A stretch of 64,000 bases of DNA from assembly GCA_003116975.1 (NCBI GenBank), contig BGKB01000155.1:1-64000 (forward strand), read 5' to 3'. Shown here piece by piece: positions 58,001 to 64,000 of the stretch. The notes under the pieces were generated by a model, which worked only from the letters and a program-made list of their open reading frames with translations, ran no database searches and was not told where the DNA came from. This stretch comes from Aurantiochytrium sp. KH105. Taxonomy: Eukaryota > Sar > Bigyra > Thraustochytrida > Thraustochytriidae. Within the stretch, counting starts at the first letter, position 1. Every line of letters starts with the position of its first letter. Made by a program: the position numbers and the translations under genes.

Positions 58001-60546
58001 GCGCACTGCTGCAAAAGGGACTCGCACGTTGCGTCGCCCAAATAAGCTCCCCCTTTGGGTTCTGTACATCTGCTCATATCAATTACGAGATCTCCGAGAG
58101 ACGTGGTCGAAAAGGGAGCAAGCGTGAGACGATGCAATCCAGTGAGATGCACACGAGGATCATTCATTTGATCCCACTCGACGGCAACAGAGACATTGAA
58201 GGTACTCTCGATCTCGACAGGCCCAAAACGTGCTTCGTCGCCCAAAACAACTTCTGCCACCTCAATGGGTGCCGGAAGACTCAGCAGGAGGTCACCCGGC
58301 ACAATATCAGCCTCAATTACAATGCTCATTGCGAAACCTTGACTTGTGCGCAAAATCCACGTTTCAGCGACGTGCATGGTGCCAGGCGCTAGAAACTCAC
58401 GGTGCAAGAGAATGTCCAAATCCACATGGTCCACAGCATACGGTTTGAGCGTTTCCGGAAAAGAAGCTCCCTGCGAAAGACGAACGACACTGTCTGAAGA
58501 TCCTGCATCGATTTGTTCCAGCCTTCGAACGTGGATTGGCACTGCATTTTCGTTGGACAAATAAAGTCGAACTTGCGTGCGAGAGTCAAGGGCGCAGGAT
58601 CCCAGACGGATATCGATGCGATCCCAGGATCCAGGCGTCAAAACACTCATATCTGGGAGGCGAACTGCAGACGCGCGCACGCGGCCATGATAGAGATGGA
58701 CAGGCACCTGCAAGCGCGTCACATTGGTCTCGATAACCACAGCGCGAGTCTTGTCAGCTCTTGACCGACAATGGACGTCATCCCGCGACAATTCGTTCAC
58801 GCGTGCCGCCAGCAACGGAATCTCCGGCAAAGGCTCGCCGGCTGCAACCACGGTTCCGACGAGCCGACTCGGATCCCACTCGTCTTTGAAGCGGAACCAC
58901 GCAAACTGCGAATCGACGCGGTCTGCCGCCAAAGGACCGTGACAGGGAGACGAAAAGGGATCCTTGTGGAATCCAGAACCATCTACCCTATCCTCGTCAT
59001 GCTGGCGATAACTCTCGAAAAGGTCCTTGTCCTGCAACATCTCCAGGGCATCGACAATGTGCACGCCCAGAATTACGATGGGTTCGGCAAAGGCGTTCCA
59101 AGTTTGTAACGGCTGCGGTTCTTTGGGATCCGGATATCGAACTAGATACATTGCTGGGCGCGTCTCGATGCTGCCCGTTCGCATCGAAGCTTTGATAGGA
59201 ACGCGCACTGGCAGCAATGGGGGTGCCTGCGGCAACTGTTGCGACGATCGATCCTGCTGAGACACGGCGGCGAAGCGAACGACAATCTCGCCACGCAATT
59301 CTCCATCCATCTCTGCAACTTCGGTGAGAGCCAAACGTACGGCATCAGGGTTCCAAGCCCTGGGTTCCAGCTGACTGGGAAGCTGCTTTGCTGATAATGC
59401 AATGCTGTCTCTCCCAAGCACGCCATACGGAAGTGGCGCAGTACGATACACAACCGCGGAGATATCAGAGATCTCCACGGGAATAGGCCCATAGTTATGC
59501 AATCCCAAAAGTTGTACGGCGCGAGGCCCTGGTAGAGTGAAGAGTGAAGACGCATTTCGCCGAACTAGCGTGCCAAACGATATCTCTGAGGGATCCGCAA
59601 GTACCGCGCCCGGTAAGACCTCAACATCGACCGGGATCAATAACTGTGGCTGTGATTTACCTGCGAGCTTGATGCGAACAAAACCTCGATAGATCCCCGG
59701 CACAGGCGACTGGAAGGAGATTCGGGCCAAATGTCGAGTCTGCAGAGGCGGGACAGTCCAATTGGCGCCTTCGTCAACGCGTAAATGCAAATAGCCTTCT
59801 GTGGTAAAGACTTGAGTGATTTCGAGGGCTGTGTTTGGGTCGGGATTGAAAATTTCTAGCGCAGGGCGCCAAACTACATGCGTTCCGATCCGCGCGCCCA
59901 CCAAAGGTTGCAAACGGAATCGGCTCGCTACAGCATTGGCCCGAACGCGCACGAGAAACCTTCCCTCCGAAGTGGTCAGAAAGAGCGCTGACTCGAGCAC
60001 ACCGATGCGCCAAGGTGATAACGACACAAGTACCTGGACCTGCTCGCCCGCGCGCAGAATGCGCCGGGAAAACATGGGGACTTGGACCTGGGGGTCCGTG
60101 GCATCCCAGCCGACGAGTTCAACGGCCCTGTGCGGTCTGGCTCCGCGCTCCCCACGCGCAGCTTCGTATCGCAAAAGCAGGGTTTGTACCGCCGGTTCAC
60201 CGAGCTCGACCTCGCCAAAGTCCAGGTTCCCAGCGCTCAAGCTAAGCGCGTTGGTCTGGAACGCCTCCATGCTGCCATCGCCATGGATCGTGTCGTCGCC
60301 CTGGGCCTCCTCGTCCTCGTGCACCGCCCCGCCCACGTTCTCCACGAACGCGTCGCTTGTCGAGGGGTCCGGGTGCAGCGGCAGGTGCTGCGGCTGTCCC
60401 TTGGCGAGCCCAGGCTCGGCCCACCGCGGTGCTGCGTCTGCCTCGCCCAGGGCGGCCGCGCAGACGCTTTTGCCGCAGCCTCCGCCGCTGCCGAGGAGGG
60501 CCGCGGCGAGCACGCCCGCGACCCAGCCCGCCGCGCGCGCGCGCAT
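55048..60546 (-). CDS. TMEM131-like large type I membrane protein with PapD-like domains
   Basis: An 1832-residue protein. A signal peptide (MRARAAGWVAGVLAAALLGS) leads to a large lumenal region. About 105-210 is a PapD-like unit (LDFGEVELGEPAVQTLLL; FLTTSEGRFLVRVRANAV). The next segment follows TMEM131 closely (FRLQPLVGARIGTHVVWRPA, ALEITQVFTTEGYLHLRV, PGIYRGFVRIKL). Further Ig/PapD-like repeats fill the lumenal part. One membrane helix lies near 1190-1212 (IALLAVFLAVFYVLPKRYY), then about 620 residues of cytosolic Ser/Pro/Arg-rich tail. Animal TMEM131 helps collagen precursors leave the ER by binding them in the lumen and the TRAPP machinery in the cytosol; a cargo-assembly role here is inference. 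The frame continues upstream through a GAAA repeat, but ATG 60546 begins the signal peptide. Confidence 0.85.
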   Translation of the reverse strand: MRARAAGWVAGVLAAALLGSGGGCGKSVCAAALGEADAAPRWAEPGLAKGQPQHLPLHPDPSTSDAFVENVGGAVHEDEEAQGDDTIHGDGSMEAFQTNALSLSAGNLDFGEVELGEPAVQTLLLRYEAARGERGARPHRAVELVGWDATDPQVQVPMFSRRILRAGEQVQVLVSLSPWRIGVLESALFLTTSEGRFLVRVRANAVASRFRLQPLVGARIGTHVVWRPALEIFNPDPNTALEITQVFTTEGYLHLRVDEGANWTVPPLQTRHLARISFQSPVPGIYRGFVRIKLAGKSQPQLLIPVDVEVLPGAVLADPSEISFGTLVRRNASSLFTLPGPRAVQLLGLHNYGPIPVEISDISAVVYRTAPLPYGVLGRDSIALSAKQLPSQLEPRAWNPDAVRLALTEVAEMDGELRGEIVVRFAAVSQQDRSSQQLPQAPPLLPVRVPIKASMRTGSIETRPAMYLVRYPDPKEPQPLQTWNAFAEPIVILGVHIVDALEMLQDKDLFESYRQHDEDRVDGSGFHKDPFSSPCHGPLAADRVDSQFAWFRFKDEWDPSRLVGTVVAAGEPLPEIPLLAARVNELSRDDVHCRSRADKTRAVVIETNVTRLQVPVHLYHGRVRASAVRLPDMSVLTPGSWDRIDIRLGSCALDSRTQVRLYLSNENAVPIHVRRLEQIDAGSSDSVVRLSQGASFPETLKPYAVDHVDLDILLHREFLAPGTMHVAETWILRTSQGFAMSIVIEADIVPGDLLLSLPAPIEVAEVVLGDEARFGPVEIESTFNVSVAVEWDQMNDPRVHLTGLHRLTLAPFSTTSLGDLVIDMSRCTEPKGGAYLGDATCESLLQQCAEAPGQSHLVYFRPEVFVVSNLSGLRFALPVSVDRVQCPKLPATDLHFASTMIGARRARRLRVFNPSRQRPMEARLDSITVPKDSALCRGEEKPLPFSLAANASSEAFVIPPQGFADLGPIYFSPRAVHVRDGSLSATVRLETNLTGPISIPLTGQGIIAPLHMSLVRKANESALSAVPRVTNPLSDALDAESCETLHVVMQACDESPCTQDFTVDQVSKNSIGLHTVQQAILWSSGREEISLASVRVQSRTPTLLARARNEGVFPRRLKPGKSITFDLELTMDCSVTHAGGVVEVAVNKEQMHTFGVALAIHKDVLAECRATQHRLYWEGTSRWMQSSLENTWCVRIALLAVFLAVFYVLPKRYYSPEGLKVPTAPAPAKLEEEEEGKKEEEEEEKDITSISVSATKPQKPLTANSGQPAMELKENAPSQANANGLESCKDDGSIAQQEDSGTVIETDLMAQTKEEVSGDEHIAPKNSKDHLSTPDSRSSRKSFSGSVHSTPVKLLRPEDICLRASPDGRSEALATPLSHASDGSVFSFASDHVAESRAGDDLSLSHGLGDESGLQAGDMARGASRAKGSSSAVPEAPSLRRRDNKSTQASANGPKSHAASEGKKWLSPSVPTGNTRARTRSRGRIGVSGGGDDAGVRRPLQAPWKKSQAPTHAEHAEHFEDSTRLASRLSGRPPLAPSFTPNHRTGGDTGGGGDSDRGRGNAWNKTSPSPSALHGSSGGAEDASWRRRPRRPSLGRGNGRATKSSLAHGNTNSLEHALHDVTPSREHESDATPSRRPERTKYRGLNTMGSAESSRSLGSTSSSDSSTGALSQGLPKDQESSPSLGPASFFGPQLLPSFRMDTSAPTDPFGTTSYFLPSNASPRGNAGGGDHKEDDRLGLPDFSSAEKHDDRLGLPDFSSVARDVTPWSSLSQPVLPPPPMPPPGMENYTPRRGHVRLSSDDEASATLTGPAHRGNDEEEDEPFGILRALSLQ

Positions 60547-60585
60547 GCTCGCGCCGCGCGGGTCGCTCCCGATTCGAATTTTGGT

Positions 60586-60626
<41 letters not shown>

Positions 60627-61286
60627 ATGAATGAATGAATGAATGAAGGAATGAATGAATGAAAGACAGGCCAGCCACCCTCGACTCGCCATGGCGCATG
60701 TTGCACTTGCCGCTGCGCATAGCCCACTTACGCGCAGTTATTCCCCATTTGCGGCCCGGACCCGCCGGTGGCCGCACGCGCAAGTCGGCTATTTGCGCGT
60801 TATTCACTTTTAGCTTTGCATAGTTCACTTGAGGCCGCACCGCCACGGCGTTATCGAAATCAGCTCTTTTGAAACTTGTGGAATGTTTTGCGGAACATTT
60901 AGAACTTTGGGACTCTAACGGATAGGTCTCTTTGGCCTTGTTCTTGTGAACTTGCCAGAGTCGCTGGCATAGCTATCCATCCACCCGCCCGCCCACCTGG
61001 GTTCAAGTTTCTTGGGCGAAAGAAGGCATAAGATCGATGCACAGGAAGAAGTGAAGGCTCCGCTTAACATCCTTATTTCCTTCCTGTCTATCGTTGGTTC
61101 ACCCGGGACCCGTTTGCTGATTCTTGTGTTTCTCAGCTGCTGCTAGCCTGGGTAGCGTTTATTTGCTGGTTGGCTTGGTACGTCTGCTTGTTTCCTTTTA
61201 GCGCACGTCGCGCATGTCCCGAGCGGTCGCTGCGCAGAAAGAGTACCCGAGCTTGACAAGCTGCTTGACGCGACGGCGCGGAAACC
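60547..61286. other. Divergent intergenic region (TMEM131-like / kinesin)
   Basis: 740 bp lie between start codons and include the GAAA/GAAT tract. The rest is unremarkable, and both promoters should be here. The frame that extends the TMEM131-like gene to 60846 is not credible as protein (IHSFFLSFFLSFF). Confidence 0.55.
60587..60664. repeat. GAAA then GAAT microsatellite
   Basis: About nine GAAA units run into about eight GAAT units, only 40 bp upstream of the TMEM131-like start. It therefore lies in that gene's 5' leader or core promoter, where it reads as TTTC/ATTC on the sense strand. Confidence 0.9.
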
Positions 61287-64000
61287 ATGTCGCGCCATGA
61301 GGCCGTGCAGGTGGCCATCCGCGTTCGACCCATGGTCGGGAGAGAACAGCTTCGTGGCGCTGGCAAGAACCGCAGCCGGAGTGTCGTCTCCGTAGAAGAG
61401 GAGACCGCCACGGTGCACGTGTGCAACTCAGACCTGATGCACGACGATACGTCCAGCTCGGAGCTCGGGGCCGAGATCACGGAGCGCGGCGAGGAAAGCA
61501 GCAGACACGGTCTCACGACGCGGCAGCGCAAACATCGATTCAAAGAGCGGAATTTGAGCTGCGGATACGACAAGGTCTTTGGTCCATCAGCAACGCAAGA
61601 AGATGTCTACATCGGCACAGTCGCACCTTCTGTTCGATCCGTCGTGGAAGGTATCAACTGCACCGTTTTTGCCTATGGACAAACCGGCACAGGAAAAACC
61701 TTTACGATATTAGGCGAAGGTCCTGAAACCCAGCGCGCTGCAACAACCCGCGGTGAAGGTGCTGCCAACGAGAAAACATTTGACACATCAAAGCGGGGAG
61801 TCATCCCTCGCGCAGTCACCCAGCTGTTCGACATTCTCGAGGAAAAACGTGATGAGGAATCTCCTGAGAACCCAGAGGTTACAGAAGAAGATGACAGTCA
61901 AACCAAACTTGTCTCCAGCACGGTGTACTGCTCGTATCTTCAAATATACAATGAAAACCTCTACGATCTCCTGCAAGACCAAAAGCGGCAGTTTCCGCTC
62001 AAGATCCGCGTCACCAAGAAGAAGCAAATCTACGTGCAGGGATTATCGGAGATTCGAGTTTCGGGCCTTAATGACGTTCTCGAGGTCCTTCAGCGCGGCG
62101 CACGGAGCCGCGCAATTCGCGCAACCTCGTACAATCAGGCGAGTAGTCGCAGTCATGCAATTCTGCAGCTCCGCGTGGAGACGGAAGAGCAGCTCGGGGG
62201 CATTTCCGACTCGCGCGTGTTGCGGTCAGCCAAGCTCAACTTTGTAGATCTTGCTGGGTCAGAGAAATGGGAGGCAGACCAGCCCATGTCGGAAAAACAC
62301 CTCAAGGAAATGGCACGCATCAACAAGAGTCTTTCGCACCTTGGAAATGTCGTTCAGGCGCTCGGCGAGAAGAATCGACCCCATGTTCCCTATCGCGACT
62401 CCCAACTCACCCGACTCCTTCAAGACAGCTTGGGTGGCAATACACGAACCACCATCATTTGCACACTTTCCCCGGCCGCGGACTGCACGGAGGAGTCTGT
62501 GTCTACGCTGCAATTTGCAGATCGAGCCAAGCAAGTCATGGTCCACGTCAAGGCAAATGAGGTTGTAGACGACTCCATTTTGCTCGCCCGCGCGCAAACC
62601 GAGATCGCGCGTTTGCGTCGTCTGCTACGCGAACAGAGCGAAGCTTCGTCGGAACCCCTCGAAGAACTTCGTGCCGAAAACGCGATTCTACGGAAACAGG
62701 TCGAAAGCCTGCTTGCCGAAAACGCCAGTCTTCGTGCGGGTGGGCCTACGAATTCCACTTTTCCAACGGCAACAGAATCACCGGTTGATGCAGTTGAAGG
62801 CATCGAAGCCACAGAAACACGCAGACAAAGTGACAGTGCAGCTTCATCGTCTTCAGCATCTCCGCAGGATCTTTCTCGGCCACCCAAGGAGGATCAGGCT
62901 GATGCGGTCGCTGCGAGAGACGCCGACGAAACAGATGCAGAGATGGACTCTGGTCTTGACGATGACACCTTTCATGTTACCCAAGGACCTGCGGCGAGTG
63001 ACATCACACGCGCCTTGAAGGATGATCTTGAAGAGAACGCAGCACCTGACTTAGATGAGGAAGATGAGGTCGAAGATGAAGAAGATGATGGTGATGATGA
63101 AGCAGGTGAAGGACACAATGACGAGCTCAATCCTGCCGCTGGAAGCGCCAATGATTCCACGAGTCGCCAAGATAGGAAGGAAGCGTCTGAGGACTCGTCT
63201 TTCCCGGCCCAGGACAAGCCGGAGGATGCAAGTGAAGGCTCGAGTTCGTCCAGAGAGTACGCAAGCTCGCGACCTACCTCATCAGCGGATCACCATGCAA
63301 CGGAGCTGCGCAAGCTTGCAGCCGAAGAGGCCAAGGCGCGCGACGAGGTGCAAGCGGAACTTCAGCAGCTCGAAGATATTCAGCGCGAACGCCGCAAGCT
63401 TGAGGAGGCAATGCGGCTGCTCCGGAGTCGGGCTCCAAAGAAGAAGACCACAGCAAAGAAGACAACCAATGCAGCAAAGAAGCACACCAAGCCCATGACC
63501 CCCGAAGAAAAGCTCACGTTCAGTGCTCGCGACATTGGACGTACCCTGAGTCTGTACCAATGCAGAGTAGACGCGTGGTACGAGGTCACTGTGGTGGGTT
63601 TTGACGGTAAGTCTGGCATGCATCTAGTCCGATACGATGACGACGGCACGAAGCAATGGCACCAAATGGAGGGGCGCAAGTACAAAAGTGTCGGAGATGC
63701 AGCAAGGGTCGCTCTTCCCGGCAGTGCGATGCGAAAAGATCCCGTTGTTCGTCTGGCCAAGTCACACGCGCAAAAGAAGTCACGCAAAAAGAGTGCAAAC
63801 GCCAAGAGTCGTGTCGCTGGCAAAGTCGCAGCAGTTCGGTCTGTATATGGCAATGGGCGAGCACAGTCTTCAACATCTGCGGTGCCAGGAACCACGAAAT
63901 CGACAAGTGCATCTCGGAAGTCCGCAACACATCGAGGAGACACCGCGCCCGAGACGGAGGAGTCTCGCGTCGGTGTGGTTGATTTTGAAGTATTTGACGA
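61287..64000 (+). CDS. Kinesin motor protein with a Tudor-like C-terminal domain (partial, runs off the window)
   Basis: A frame of 904 codons from the ATG at 61287 is still open at the right edge. The motor domain is at the N-terminus (about 6-430): VAIRVRPMVGRE, P-loop FAYGQTGTGKTFTILG (Lys137), switch I NQASSRSHAILQL, switch II NFVDLAGSEKW, then INKSLSHLGNVVQAL, VPYRDSQLTRLLQDSLGG and the C-terminal VSTLQFADRAKQV. An N-terminal motor and short neck coil (LRRLLREQSE) suggest plus-end movement; the KIF3/KIF4-like group is possible. Loops between P-loop and switch I are longer than usual. After an acidic region (DEEDEVEDEEDDGDDE), a coil and a Lys-rich segment, residues about 755-805 (DAWYEVTVVGFDGKSGMHLV, RYDDDGTKQWHQMEG) resemble a Tudor-like fold. 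The rest is basic and Ser-rich. Stop codon not in view. Confidence 0.92.
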   Translation, partial: MSRHEAVQVAIRVRPMVGREQLRGAGKNRSRSVVSVEEETATVHVCNSDLMHDDTSSSELGAEITERGEESSRHGLTTRQRKHRFKERNLSCGYDKVFGPSATQEDVYIGTVAPSVRSVVEGINCTVFAYGQTGTGKTFTILGEGPETQRAATTRGEGAANEKTFDTSKRGVIPRAVTQLFDILEEKRDEESPENPEVTEEDDSQTKLVSSTVYCSYLQIYNENLYDLLQDQKRQFPLKIRVTKKKQIYVQGLSEIRVSGLNDVLEVLQRGARSRAIRATSYNQASSRSHAILQLRVETEEQLGGISDSRVLRSAKLNFVDLAGSEKWEADQPMSEKHLKEMARINKSLSHLGNVVQALGEKNRPHVPYRDSQLTRLLQDSLGGNTRTTIICTLSPAADCTEESVSTLQFADRAKQVMVHVKANEVVDDSILLARAQTEIARLRRLLREQSEASSEPLEELRAENAILRKQVESLLAENASLRAGGPTNSTFPTATESPVDAVEGIEATETRRQSDSAASSSSASPQDLSRPPKEDQADAVAARDADETDAEMDSGLDDDTFHVTQGPAASDITRALKDDLEENAAPDLDEEDEVEDEEDDGDDEAGEGHNDELNPAAGSANDSTSRQDRKEASEDSSFPAQDKPEDASEGSSSSREYASSRPTSSADHHATELRKLAAEEAKARDEVQAELQQLEDIQRERRKLEEAMRLLRSRAPKKKTTAKKTTNAAKKHTKPMTPEEKLTFSARDIGRTLSLYQCRVDAWYEVTVVGFDGKSGMHLVRYDDDGTKQWHQMEGRKYKSVGDAARVALPGSAMRKDPVVRLAKSHAQKKSRKKSANAKSRVAGKVAAVRSVYGNGRAQSSTSAVPGTTKSTSASRKSATHRGDTAPETEESRVGVVDFEVFD

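Noticed and set aside
1-64000. tRNA, 5S rRNA and spliceosomal snRNA genes
   Set aside because: I looked for B-box-like GGTTCGA-TCC strings and conserved snRNA starts in the intergenic regions and found none I could fold. A tRNAscan or Rfam run would settle it.

Overview
The window is eukaryotic nuclear DNA. It has about 16 long, mostly intron-free protein genes on both strands, separated by GC-rich intergenic stretches full of microsatellites. The gene content is plainly eukaryotic: mitochondrial ribosomal protein mS29/DAP3, the splicing factor SNW1/SKIP, an FBH1-type F-box helicase, signal peptide peptidase-like protease, phospholipid scramblase, TMEM131-like protein, kinesin, SEC14-GOLD protein and a four-domain voltage-gated calcium-type channel. 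A class II (plant/bacterial-type) DAHP synthase with no plastid leader, an arginine kinase-like phosphagen kinase and very large uninterrupted reading frames (one of 6.8 kb) fit a heterotrophic protist. My best guess is a thraustochytrid-like stramenopile (Labyrinthulomycetes), but this is inference from gene style and not from a marker gene.

Layout. 1-2.3 kb: no confident gene, only eroded coding-like segments. 2.3-4.1 kb: a clear pseudogene, one long frame broken by a frameshift and two in-frame stops. 4.3-5.4 kb (+): TPT/nucleotide-sugar-type transporter. 5.9-7.1 kb (-): mitochondrial arginine kinase. 9.9-10.9 kb (+): scramblase. 11.4-13.4 kb (-): SPPL protease, divergent from mS29 (13.9-15.4 kb, +). 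17.4-19.7 kb (+): HSPA12-like Hsp70. 20.2-24.0 kb (+): HIRAN/F-box/UvrD helicase. 24.3-24.9 kb (+): small candidate gene that reads best if four introns of 24-35 nt are removed. 25.1-27.5 kb (-): secreted subtilisin. 28.5-30.0 kb (-): DAHP synthase. 33.3-34.3 kb (+): J-domain protein with a signal peptide. 35.1-36.1 kb (-): acidic nuclear-looking protein. 36.1-42.3 kb: the longest gene-free stretch. 42.3-43.6 kb (-): SEC14-GOLD. 44.6-46.8 kb (-): SNW1. 48.1-54.9 kb (+): four-domain channel. 55.0-60.5 kb (-): TMEM131-like. 61.3 kb to the window end (+): kinesin, still open at the edge.

There is no operon-like grouping; neighbours look functionally independent, as expected for a eukaryotic chromosome. 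Several pairs are divergent (SPPL/mS29, SNW1/channel, TMEM131/kinesin, arginine kinase/scramblase) and may share promoter regions. Others are convergent with short gaps (channel/TMEM131, 144 bp). The items most worth following are the HIRAN fusion on an FBH1-like helicase, the kinesin with a Tudor-like tail, the possible micro-intron gene, and the recently broken pseudogene.
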